Part shown: positions 9,368 to 16,865 of the stretch, piece by piece | Position numbering within the stretch: position 1 is the stretch's first letter | How the letters are laid out: every line of letters starts with the position of its first letter | DNA from: Sphingobium sp. 15-1 | GTDB taxonomy: Bacteria; Pseudomonadota; Alphaproteobacteria; Sphingomonadales; Sphingomonadaceae | Reading direction: 5' to 3' | Assembly: GCF_013375535.1 (NCBI RefSeq) | Contig: NZ_JABXJG010000003.1 | Coordinates: 496,001-560,000 of the forward strand | Length of the DNA: 64,000 bases | The notes under the pieces: model-generated | Databases searched by the model: none | Seen by the model: only the letters and a program-made list of their open reading frames with translations | What the model was told of the DNA's origin: nothing | Made by a program: the position numbers and the translations under genes

Positions 9368-10318
9368 TTATCCGATTGATCGCGATGAGGTCTCCTCCAT
9401 CGCCAATATGGCTTGCGTGCCCCCGTCATTGCGGACCTGGAGGTCAGCATGGATGGATTGAGCGAGCATCTGTATAAGCCGTGATCCACGTCCACCGGCT
9501 CCCTCGACATTCGCCCCGATGCCATCGTCGGCCACCATCAGTTCAAGTCGATCACCTGCCCGAGCCAGCCGGATGTCAATCGATCCAAACCCCTCTGGGA
9601 ACGCATATTTAACGGCGTTGGTGATCCATTCGTTCATGATGAGCCCGATGTTCACCGCGCGGCGAGCGTCCATGACTGTCGGGTCGCCGGAAAATGTCAG
9701 GACAATGCCTCCCGGTAGCAGCCCATCGCGCAGTTGCGCGCAGATCTCCCCCAGATACTCATCAAGCCTCACCTCTGAGATCGACTGGCTGGAACCGGAA
9801 AGATGACTGTAGGTGGCCGCGATCATCATCAGCCTTGCCGCGGCATTTTTCAACTCCCCTGCCACCTCCGGTTGTGCCTGCGACGCCTGCGCCGTGAGAA
9901 GCGAAGCGGCGATCATGAAATTATTCTTCGTGCGATGATCCAACTCGTTGAGCGCAAGCCGGAAAAACTCGGCTTGCGCAGCCGCGTCGCGATGGGTCCT
10001 CTCGCTGGCCTCGCGATATTTGACGACAACGGCAAGCGCAATGAGCTGAGATACCGTTGACACCGCCAGGCTGACGGCATCGCTCGGAGCAAGGGGTGTG
10101 AAGGAACGAACCGGCGGGATAACAAAATACCATATCAGCAGTTCGCATCCTGCGATGCTGATCAAACCGGCTTCCCAGCCGCCGAGCAATCCAGCCAGGA
10201 TGATGGCCGGATAGGTGAGCGAAAACGGCACGACGCCGGGAACCAGGCTTTGGATCAGCAGCCTGCCGACGATCGCAAAACCGATGGCCGCGAAGGCGAT
10301 CACGATGCCGCGAAACAT
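9368..10318 (-). CDS. Membrane sensor histidine kinase (DUF4118 plus HisKA_2/HWE type)
   Basis: Three to four hydrophobic segments fill the first 110 residues (FRGIVIAFAAIGFAIVGRLL; PAIILAGLLGGWEAGLISIAG; AVSLAVSTVSQLIALAVVV), matching the DUF4118 membrane sensor domain. A HisKA_2-type dimerisation helix follows with the phosphoacceptor in LNELDHRTKNNF, then an HATPase domain with LIMNEWITNAVKYAFP (N-box) and VADDGIGA (G-box). It should sit in the inner membrane and phosphorylate an unlinked response regulator, since no receiver gene is nearby. The ATG at 10318 (MFRGIV) starts the first membrane segment. A GTG at 10426 would add 36 low-complexity, Arg-rich residues and is less likely. Confidence 0.82.
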   Translation of the reverse strand: MFRGIVIAFAAIGFAIVGRLLIQSLVPGVVPFSLTYPAIILAGLLGGWEAGLISIAGCELLIWYFVIPPVRSFTPLAPSDAVSLAVSTVSQLIALAVVVKYREASERTHRDAAAQAEFFRLALNELDHRTKNNFMIAASLLTAQASQAQPEVAGELKNAAARLMMIAATYSHLSGSSQSISEVRLDEYLGEICAQLRDGLLPGGIVLTFSGDPTVMDARRAVNIGLIMNEWITNAVKYAFPEGFGSIDIRLARAGDRLELMVADDGIGANVEGAGGRGSRLIQMLAQSIHADLQVRNDGGTQAILAMEETSSRSIG

Positions 10319-10480
10319 GGAGGGCAGCCTTGATAAGGAATCCCAGCCCTCAACCACCTCTCGCCTCCCAAGGCCGTGCAGCCGATCCGATCGACGACCC
10401 CGCTGCCACTGACCGCTGCACGGCACTCTTCTGAACGGACGTCGTAGTCGCAGGATCAGCTGAATCGTCGCGCGGCATAT

Positions 10481-10774
10481 TCATGATGTCGCCTTGTCGA
10501 CATTCAGCCTCTCGCGCATTTCCTTGCCCGGCTTGAAATAGGGTACGCGCTTCGCCGTCACGACGACCGCTTCCCCGGTCCGAGGGTTTCGACCGGTGTG
10601 CGCTTCCCGCGCTCGGGTCGTGAACGAACCAAATCCACGCAGTTCCACCCGGCCACCGGTCGATAAGCGGTCAACAATCTCCTTGAAAAAGAGCTCGACG
10701 ATCCTCTCGACATCCTCCTGCGAGAGGGATGGATTTTCCTCAGCCAATTTTGCGCTCAATTCCGAACGGATCAT
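10481..10774 (-). CDS. ihfB: Integration host factor beta-like DNA-bending protein
   Basis: This is a 97-residue DNABII protein with the beta-subunit signature: MIRSELSAKLAEENPSLSQ, VELFFKEIVDRLSTGGRVELRGFGSF, and the DNA-intercalating arm HTGRNPRTGEAVVV, with the Pro wedge in GRNPRTG. IHF bends DNA sharply at specific sites and is a usual cofactor for relaxosomes, tyrosine recombinases and transposition. It is probably a plasmid-borne paralogue of the chromosomal himD/ihfB. No alpha subunit is encoded in the window, so it would pair with the host subunit or form homodimers. It lies divergent from a small HTH gene. Confidence 0.9.
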   Translation of the reverse strand: MIRSELSAKLAEENPSLSQEDVERIVELFFKEIVDRLSTGGRVELRGFGSFTTRAREAHTGRNPRTGEAVVVTAKRVPYFKPGKEMRERLNVDKATS

Positions 10775-10820
10775 CTACCCCTCCCCCTTTGTTTACCCAC
10801 CGTTCCAATCTCTGCCAGAA

Positions 10821-11084
10821 ATGCAATGGGCGACACAATCCTTAGGTGTACCGCTAGCCTGCCCGCTTATTCGGAACGTTTGGAGCCTCTTCAACCAACA
10901 TGGACGCACCGTTGAGGAAATCGCCAGTCGCCTGGGCGTAAGCAGACGTGCGGCGAGACGACGGATCGACAGTTGGAACCTATACCGTTTGCGGGTCGCG
11001 CATCTCTTTCCTGGCATCCTGGCTGTCCTTCAGCATCAAGTGTCGGTGGAAGCGGCGACGAGGGCAGCACTGGAGCGCCGTTGA
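10821..11084 (+). CDS. Putative helix-turn-helix protein
   Basis: An 87-residue basic protein whose central part reads as a helix-turn-helix: GRTVEEIASRLGVSRRAARRRIDSW, in which EIASRLGVSRRAARRRI fits the first helix, turn and recognition helix of sigma-4-like or resolvase-like motifs. It is divergent from the IHF gene with a spacing of only 46 bp, so one could control the other. The start ATG at 10821 avoids overlap with the IHF frame but has no strong Shine-Dalgarno. No family is recognised beyond the HTH. Confidence 0.4.
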   Translation: MQWATQSLGVPLACPLIRNVWSLFNQHGRTVEEIASRLGVSRRAARRRIDSWNLYRLRVAHLFPGILAVLQHQVSVEAATRAALERR

Positions 11085-11304
11085 TCTTTCGCACATAGTG
11101 CAGTCGTGGGGGAAAGCCGCTATGGTATGTCAGCAGGCCGATTGAACGGCTATGGTGAGATTCTGGCTATGCGGCTCCGCGAAGTAAGGATTGGAAGGAT
11201 GGACCTCCGTTCAATCGCTCCTCGCGTCGCGCATGAGCGTTCATTTTGTTGCCTTTCTGCCGCCTGCGTTTCCGAATGCCCCCTTTGATAGGCGAGGCGT
11301 GCCT

Positions 11305-11781
11305 ATGAAACCGGAAACTGGTCAGGCCGCGCCCCTACTCCTTAGCGACCTCATCGAGGCGCTCGAGTTTGTCAGCGCGTCACAATATGACGAACATCAG
11401 GCCTATATTTGCAGGCAATCGGGCCGCATTCTCTTTGTGTCCGACAACCTGGACATGGACGATGCTGAGGAATTGTCTGACGATCCGGAGGGGACACGAT
11501 ATTTTGTCGTACCCCATCGACGCGATCTCCATCTTGGAAAAAAGCTCGCGCTCGCATTCGTCGCCGAAGAGTTGCCAGAAATGTGGGAGGAAGCACGGGA
11601 CATTTTCAGCCGGAAAGGCGCCTATAGGCGTTTCAAGCATCTGCTCGCGGCGCAGGGCGCGCTCGAGAAATGGTATGCTTATGAGGAACGCGCGGTCAAG
11701 GCAGCCCTATGCCAATGGTGCGACGATGTTGGATTGACCTGGACCCGCGACACCCATTCAGCTGCGACAGACAGGAATTGA
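11305..11781 (+). CDS. UPF0158-family protein
   Basis: This 158-residue protein matches the uncharacterised family UPF0158. An N-terminal LSDLIEALEFVS helix is followed by the conserved exposed strand YICRQSGRILFVSD, an acidic DMDDAEELSDDPEG stretch, a YFVVPHRRDLHLGKKLALAFVAEELPE core, IFSRKGAYRRFKHLL, and a terminal W-Y-A-YEERAVKAALCQWCDDVGL. No biochemical role is established for the family. The ATG at 11305 follows GGCGAGGCG and gives the family start; the longer frame from 11191 adds an unrelated leader. It is followed 10 bp later by the next gene, so the two are probably co-transcribed. Confidence 0.72.
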   Translation: MKPETGQAAPLLLSDLIEALEFVSASQYDEHQAYICRQSGRILFVSDNLDMDDAEELSDDPEGTRYFVVPHRRDLHLGKKLALAFVAEELPEMWEEARDIFSRKGAYRRFKHLLAAQGALEKWYAYEERAVKAALCQWCDDVGLTWTRDTHSAATDRN

Positions 11782-11791
11782 GCGGAGAACC

Positions 11792-12370
11792 ATGGCGGAC
11801 ATTGCATGCGACCAGTGCCATATAGGCGTTCCAGACTTCGAGATCACGCACTTCGGAAGCATCGAGACGGGTTACCGGGATCTTTGCAGCCGCTGCTATA
11901 ATGAGGAGGTCGCCCGCCGGAGCGGGGTAAGGTTCAGCCATGTCGGCTTCCAGCCAATGGAATTGCCCGATGCGAACGGGGACAGCCATTGGTTCCACTT
12001 TGTGCTACGGCACCTCGGCACGACGCTGACGCTTGAGGCCCGTGAGGTCAGAGCCGACGAACGGGAGGGCTACGCATTCCAGGTCCATGGCGGCGTAGAC
12101 GCCGATCCGTTTGCGCTTATGATGCGCCTTCTCGAACGGATGCGACATGATCTTGCCACGAACCATCTGGTCGAAGGAGATTTGGGGCTGGCCATTTCGG
12201 GGAGGGCAGTCCGTGGTCACATCACCTGCGACCTTGAATCCCCCGATTATCTGCCCCTGCTGGTCATCGATGGGCGTGAGGTGAGTTGGGAGGAATTTGG
12301 TCGCATGCTCATCACCTTCGAGGGATGGCGGATCCACCTTGAGATCCAGGACCCCAGCGAGGAAGTCTGA
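11792..12370 (+). CDS. Conserved hypothetical protein with CxxC pairs
   Basis: A 192-residue protein opening with CDQC at residues 6-9 and CSRC at about 31-34, a spacing suggesting a small zinc ribbon. The remaining 150 residues alternate beta and helix (LTLEAREVRADEREGYAFQVHGG; LLERMRHDLATNHL; GRAVRGHITCD) and end in a strand-rich, acidic segment. The fold looks like a protein-interaction or regulatory domain, and I can assign no function. The ATG follows GGAGAACC 10 bp after the UPF0158 stop, supporting an operon. Confidence 0.55.
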   Translation: MADIACDQCHIGVPDFEITHFGSIETGYRDLCSRCYNEEVARRSGVRFSHVGFQPMELPDANGDSHWFHFVLRHLGTTLTLEAREVRADEREGYAFQVHGGVDADPFALMMRLLERMRHDLATNHLVEGDLGLAISGRAVRGHITCDLESPDYLPLLVIDGREVSWEEFGRMLITFEGWRIHLEIQDPSEEV

Positions 12371-12380
12371 GAACCTCCCA

Positions 12381-12632
12381 ATGGTCGATGCCTATCCCTT
12401 CCCAGTACGCTTGGGGAGGAATATGGTCGCTGTCCAACGACTCGAAGGAGAGGTCGTAATGAGGACATCCGACGGCGCCGGCTATCTGCTACCGCCACCT
12501 CACGAGACGCGAAACGCGATCGATACCCTGGTTCGGGAAGGCCCGGAGTCCATCACCATTCAAAGAGATCTGGTCATCCGCCGTTGCGCACGCGCCATGG
12601 CGACCATGCGTCCCCCCTCCAATTTCCACTGA
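12381..12632 (+). CDS. Small hypothetical protein, third gene of the 11.3-kb operon
   Basis: An 83-residue frame begins 10 bp after the preceding stop, the same short spacing as between the other two genes of this cluster. The sequence begins MVDAYPFPVRLGRNMVAVQRLEGEVVMR and ends with a basic helix (IRRCARAMATM). I recognise no family. Support is the spacing and a reasonable composition. Confidence 0.4.
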   Translation: MVDAYPFPVRLGRNMVAVQRLEGEVVMRTSDGAGYLLPPPHETRNAIDTLVREGPESITIQRDLVIRRCARAMATMRPPSNFH

Positions 12633-12679
12633 CCAGCCCGTCTGCTGAGCCGCTTCGCAACAGGACACTCCAACGCCCT

Positions 12680-13234
12680 TCAATGGCGTTGGAGCGCCCG
12701 CTTAACTTCGGGCGTGATCGTATAAACCGCCTCCCGTTGCGCACCGCGATTGGGATGGTCGATCCGGTATCCCTGATAGTGACGACGAAGGAGACCCGCC
12801 CGGACCAGATCCGAGACAACCCGGCTCACATTGCTCCGGCCTGATCGCAGGATACGCGACTGGACTTCCGCTTCGAGCCGTTGCTCGATGTCGCGGGGAT
12901 CAGCCCCCTGTCCTGCCGTAGTCTCCAATCCCGCCCTGACGGTTTTGATCATCGCCCGACGCCGGCAATCTCGTTGCGCCAGCGGCGCCAGCGCCTGGCA
13001 CAGCCAGTCCCGTACCGGCACTCTCCCCTTCGCGCTGCGAACATAGGGTCCGACGCTCCCGTTGCTCCCGGCTTCCTGCGCAATCAGTTTCAGGACCAGC
13101 AACGCGTAGCGCGGGCGCCGGGAAACGGTCGATATTCGTTCCACGAGATCCGGCAACTCAGCCGCCATCATCGGCGATGGCGGTGACGCCGGCGCTATCT
13201 GTGGTTGCTCGAAAAGGTCAGGCTGATAGAACAT
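12680..13234 (-). CDS. Plasmid-type winged-helix protein, function unknown
   Basis: A 184-residue protein. The N-terminus carries a short acidic/Pro-rich tail (MFYQPDLFEQPQIAPASPPSP), then helical segments (LPDLVERISTVSRRPRYALLVLKLI), and the C-terminus has a winged-helix look: ILRSGRSNVSRVVSDLVRAGLLRRHYQGYRI followed by the wing AQREAVYTITPEVK. Such proteins occur next to relaxase modules on sphingomonad plasmids and could regulate replication or transfer, but this is inference from shape and context. It is convergent with the 12.4-kb gene and divergent from the HU gene. Confidence 0.5.
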   Translation of the reverse strand: MFYQPDLFEQPQIAPASPPSPMMAAELPDLVERISTVSRRPRYALLVLKLIAQEAGSNGSVGPYVRSAKGRVPVRDWLCQALAPLAQRDCRRRAMIKTVRAGLETTAGQGADPRDIEQRLEAEVQSRILRSGRSNVSRVVSDLVRAGLLRRHYQGYRIDHPNRGAQREAVYTITPEVKRALQRH

Positions 13235-13304
13235 ATCAGGAATCTAGCACATGCTGAGTCAGTGTGAATCCCCCTTTGCAACCGCGCCAAACAAAAAGCA
13301 TGGA

Positions 13305-13782
13305 TGACACTTTACCGGCCCAGACCCCCTGTTTTCGGGCAAATCCCTCTTCCGGCCGGAGATTTTCCATCCTATGCACGCAACTCCACCAGAGGGAGCC
13401 TGCACATGAACAACACCGATCTCGCTGAAGCCCTGGCCGCCGATCATGGCCTCACCAAGGCTGATGCCCGCAAATATGTTGACTCGGTCTTCACGTCGAT
13501 CGCCGCCGCTGCCGTCGAGGGCAACGAGGTCTCGCTGAACGGATTCGGCAAGTTCAAGGTCAAGGACAGCCCGGCCCGGGAAGGCCGCAACCCCTCGACC
13601 GGCGCGACCATCCAGATCGCTGCTTCGAAGAAGCTGACCTTCACGCCCGGCAAGGCGGTGAAGGACCAGCTCAACGGCTGAAGCATGGAGCGCCGCCGAT
13701 TCCGGTCGGTGGCGCCCCTTCGCTCATAAAGAGTCATCCATGACAGTTTACCGCGCAGCATCTCAAAGCCGGTAAAGTGTCA
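13305..13782. repeat. Inverted 14-mers TGACACTTTACCGG flanking the HU gene
   Basis: TGACACTTTACCGG occurs at 13305-13318, and its exact complement at 13769-13782, so the HU gene is framed by inverted copies. A degenerate copy (TGACAGTTTACCGC, 13741-13754) sits head-to-head with the second, forming a local inverted repeat. A further exact complement copy lies inside the relaxase gene end at 13964-13977. They may be operator sites or ends of a small mobile cassette. Confidence 0.5.
13406..13681 (+). CDS. hup: HU-family DNA-binding protein
   Basis: A 91-residue DNABII protein: MNNTDLAEALAADHGLTKADARKYVDSVF, then VSLNGFGKFKVKD and the arm sequence REGRNPSTGATIQI with the intercalating Pro, ending KLTFTPGKAVKDQLNG. 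HU bends and compacts DNA without strong sequence preference and supports relaxosome and recombination complexes. The start ATG at 13406 has a good ribosome site (GAGGGAG) nine bases upstream. The longer frame from 13304 runs through the upstream repeat and is rejected. Together with the IHF-like gene this gives the element two DNABII proteins beside the transfer genes. Confidence 0.92.
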   Translation: MNNTDLAEALAADHGLTKADARKYVDSVFTSIAAAAVEGNEVSLNGFGKFKVKDSPAREGRNPSTGATIQIAASKKLTFTPGKAVKDQLNG

Positions 13783-13799
13783 CAAGTGCCATTTCTCCA

Positions 13800-16700
13800 T
13801 TATAGATCCAGCCCCATGCTGCGTTCCGGCAATGGCGGCAGGATCTCCGCACGATCAATCTTGTCGGGCGCCTGGCCCGCTGCGCTGGATGGGACAGCCG
13901 CGGCCGCATTGCTGTCAGGCAGCGGCGGCAGATCTGGCGGCAGGCCAGACGGATCGCTCCCTCCCGGTAAAGTGTCACCATCTATTGGCCCTGGATTGAA
14001 AGGCTCGCGCGGCGCACCGGGTTTCTTCCCGTCGATATCGAGACGCCCCAGGGTTTCCAGAGACGAGGTCTTGTTGCCCGAGTTGTGATCCAGCTGGCGG
14101 GCCAGCTCCTCCTTGTCATCTACGATCATGGTGAGGTCTTCACGCACGCGGGTGACGCCGACATTGAACAGCCGCTGGTTGGAGAGATTCCGCTCCTGGC
14201 TGGACATGACCGTGATCGCCTTGTCGGTGGTGATTCCCTGCGCCATGTGCATGTTGAGGCTGTAGGCCAGGTCGAGCCGGGACAACATGGGATCGCCGAC
14301 CGGCAGCGTCAGCCGCTTGTCACCCCCCAGATCGACGGTCACGCCATGGGCATCGACACCAGCCACGCGCGCGATGGCGGCGTTGAGCAAATCCCGCGGC
14401 TTGTCATTGGCGGTCCAGCGGATCACATCGCCCTCGCGCAGGGTCAAGATTTTCGTCTCGGAAAGCTGGAGCCGATCGCGCGTCTCGGTGGGCGAGAGCT
14501 GCTGCGGATGGAAACGGATCTTTGATCGGCCGCGCAGCAGGTCGACCCGTCCGTTGGTATGGACCTTGGCCACCTGGTAGCGCCCACCCTTGAGGCCGAC
14601 ATCGCGAGCTCCGCCGCGCCCGACCTCCAGCGTCTGCCCTCGTCGGTAGTTGGCTGAATAACGTAGTTCCTCGCGCGTCATGTTGACGCGCTCATAGACG
14701 AGGAGACGAATAGCCTCGCCTTTGAGCGTCCCTTCACTCGCCAGTCCCAACTGGATGCGCTCGTTGATGAGCGTCCGCGCTTCGCGGCCCGAAGCGAACA
14801 CTGCCGTGACATCGCGCTCTTCCGGCGATAACCCAAGCCAACGATCGGCCGCTTCCTCGGCCGGTGCATCGGACTCGATGACCTTGTTGCCAAGCACCCG
14901 CATCGCCTCGCTGGACTCGCCCCGGCTGGCAAGCTTGGCGACGACCAGCAGTTTCTCCTCCTGGGATGTGAGCGGCTGGCCCGGTTTACCGATGCGGACA
15001 TTCTGGTCCATACGCGCCATGGTGCCGCCTCCCGCCTGGATCATGGCAAAAGCCTTGCCGGCATCGATGGACGATAGCTGCTGACGATCGCCAACCAGCG
15101 CCAGCTTGTCGATGCCGAGCGCGTCAACGATCTGGTGGACCTTCAGCATATCGTTCGACGACACCATGGAGGATTCATCGACCAACAGGGTCGCACCGGC
15201 GAGCCTGGCGCGTGCCTCCTCATAGGCAGGGCCCTCCCGCCAGGTCACGAACCGGTGGTTGGCAAGGACGAAGGAGGCGATGGTCTGCGCCTCGATGCCG
15301 GCACCCGCCTTCATGTCGGCAACCATCTTGTTCTGGAAGGCGAGGCCCAGGATCGTCCGGCCCTCGGCTTCTGCCACCCGTGCCACAGCGGACAGCATCG
15401 TCGACTTGCCCGCACCGGCATCGCCCTGCACGGACACCGTGCGATCGGAGGAGGCGATGATCAGCGTGGCCGATGCCAGCTGCCCGGGATTGAGTGGCTT
15501 CTCGCTGACTTCCTGGAGCCGGGCCGGCGCGGCGGCGGAATCGAGCATCGGGATCGCCTTGCCATTGCCCGCTTCCATGAGAGCGAGGATCTTTTCCTCT
15601 GTCTGGAGCGCATCACGGGTGGTCACCATATCGGAGGCACGGCCCACGCCGCGCAGGAGCAGACCCTTGTCGACCAATTCCTCGATCCGCCGCTCGACAT
15701 GCTCGATGGTGACACCCTTCAGCCCCAGATCGAGCGCGGTCTTGGCGATCTTATGCTGTTCGAACGCCGCCTCGCGCTCGGAATGGATGCGCGCGGCCGA
15801 GGCGACCACAAGCTGAGCGCGACCGGCGGCCGGGGTCTGCACGATCCGCGCGATCCGATGATCGACGAGCGGATCGTCGTGGCCAAGAAGTGCCCCAAGC
15901 TTGATCATGGCATTTTCGACGGCGTCCTTGACCGCCCGATAGCCCCGCTCCAGCGGTCCCTCCGCCTGAATGACGCCGGCCCGGGCAAGGGCGGCATCGA
16001 CCAGTTCCTTGCCGGTGAAGCCAAGGCCCTCAGCCTTGTCCTTCCAGCCTTTTACAAGCGCCGGCCGGTCTGCGACATTAAGCTTGGGGTCGCGGCTGTT
16101 GATGGTGATCTGGTCCCGCGCCTTGTGCGAAGTGACGCCCAGTTCCGCGGCCTTCTCCCGAATATGAGCGCTGCGCTGGCTGAAGGCCTCCAGCACCGCC
16201 TTCGGTACCCCCGCTATCTCGAAGGTGCCATGCTTGCCCTTCAGATCGAGGCTATAGCCAAGCTTCTCGATCTCGCCGCGCAGAAAGGCATGGTAGATGG
16301 CGCCGATCACGCTGTTGTGGCTCCAGATCTTGTCGGCATGGAGCGCCTGCCATTTGCCGTCCGGCATCTTCGTCAGATTGGCGATGACGGCATGGATATG
16401 ACCCTGCGGATCAAGCGCCCGGCTGGTGTCATGTTCGAACAGGGCATAGACAAGGTTGCCCGTCGCAACCGGCACCTTCCGTCCCTCCACATCCTTGCGA
16501 CCCTCCGCGAGGTTCTTCTCCACCCACGCCATGCTCGCCTGCACCGCGGTCATGTTGGCGGCGAGGATGCGTCGATCGCGCGCGACATAGGCCATGACCG
16601 AAGCAGACTTGGGCATGGAGAAGGTGAGGTCGATACCAGCCCGCCGGTTCTCATGCCTCGCCACGTTCTCGCCGCTCGGCAATTCCCCATTGAGGATGGC

Positions 16701-16862
16701 CTCGAAACTCTCCTTGCCGACGTCGCCGGCGAGACCTAGGTTCCGCGCGCCCTCACCGGCCCAGAGGCTGACCTCGGACGAACCCTCCACCGTGTAAAAA
16801 TTGTCCTGCGCGAAATAGCTGGCGGCGCCTGACGCGGAGCGGACCGGAGCGACCGAGAGCAT
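13800..16862 (-). CDS. traI: MobF conjugative relaxase-helicase (TraI/TrwC type)
   Basis: This 1020-residue protein has the full MobF layout. The N-terminal HUH relaxase domain has candidate nucleophiles Tyr16 and Tyr23 (SYFAQDNFYT), the motif with Asp78 (GIDLTFSMPKSAS), and the metal-binding triad His144, His155 and His157 (EHDTSRALDPQGHIHAVI). An SF1 helicase domain follows, with Walker A QGDAGAGKST, TLLVDESSMVS (motif II), ALVGDRQQLSSIDAG (motif III), and ANMHMAQGIT-like and NVGVTRV motifs near residues 870-910. A Pro-rich tail closes it. TrwC and F TraI carry pairs of adjacent tyrosines, while here each position has a single Tyr. It would nick oriT at 19.7 kb, stay 5'-linked and unwind the plasmid during transfer. 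It follows the coupling-protein gene by 3 bp. Confidence 0.93.
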   Translation of the reverse strand: MLSVAPVRSASGAASYFAQDNFYTVEGSSEVSLWAGEGARNLGLAGDVGKESFEAILNGELPSGENVARHENRRAGIDLTFSMPKSASVMAYVARDRRILAANMTAVQASMAWVEKNLAEGRKDVEGRKVPVATGNLVYALFEHDTSRALDPQGHIHAVIANLTKMPDGKWQALHADKIWSHNSVIGAIYHAFLRGEIEKLGYSLDLKGKHGTFEIAGVPKAVLEAFSQRSAHIREKAAELGVTSHKARDQITINSRDPKLNVADRPALVKGWKDKAEGLGFTGKELVDAALARAGVIQAEGPLERGYRAVKDAVENAMIKLGALLGHDDPLVDHRIARIVQTPAAGRAQLVVASAARIHSEREAAFEQHKIAKTALDLGLKGVTIEHVERRIEELVDKGLLLRGVGRASDMVTTRDALQTEEKILALMEAGNGKAIPMLDSAAAPARLQEVSEKPLNPGQLASATLIIASSDRTVSVQGDAGAGKSTMLSAVARVAEAEGRTILGLAFQNKMVADMKAGAGIEAQTIASFVLANHRFVTWREGPAYEEARARLAGATLLVDESSMVSSNDMLKVHQIVDALGIDKLALVGDRQQLSSIDAGKAFAMIQAGGGTMARMDQNVRIGKPGQPLTSQEEKLLVVAKLASRGESSEAMRVLGNKVIESDAPAEEAADRWLGLSPEERDVTAVFASGREARTLINERIQLGLASEGTLKGEAIRLLVYERVNMTREELRYSANYRRGQTLEVGRGGARDVGLKGGRYQVAKVHTNGRVDLLRGRSKIRFHPQQLSPTETRDRLQLSETKILTLREGDVIRWTANDKPRDLLNAAIARVAGVDAHGVTVDLGGDKRLTLPVGDPMLSRLDLAYSLNMHMAQGITTDKAITVMSSQERNLSNQRLFNVGVTRVREDLTMIVDDKEELARQLDHNSGNKTSSLETLGRLDIDGKKPGAPREPFNPGPIDGDTLPGGSDPSGLPPDLPPLPDSNAAAAVPSSAAGQAPDKIDRAEILPPLPERSMGLDL

Positions 16863-16865
16863 CGA

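Noticed and set aside
12297..12380. Upstream extension of the small gene at 12381
   Set aside because: It overlaps the previous gene in another frame; the ATG at 12381 gives the 10-bp spacing seen in the same operon.
15135..16739. 534-residue plus-strand frame opposite the relaxase gene
   Set aside because: It is the antisense shadow of traI, rich in His/Arg/Gly with no motif, while the minus frame has complete MobF motifs.
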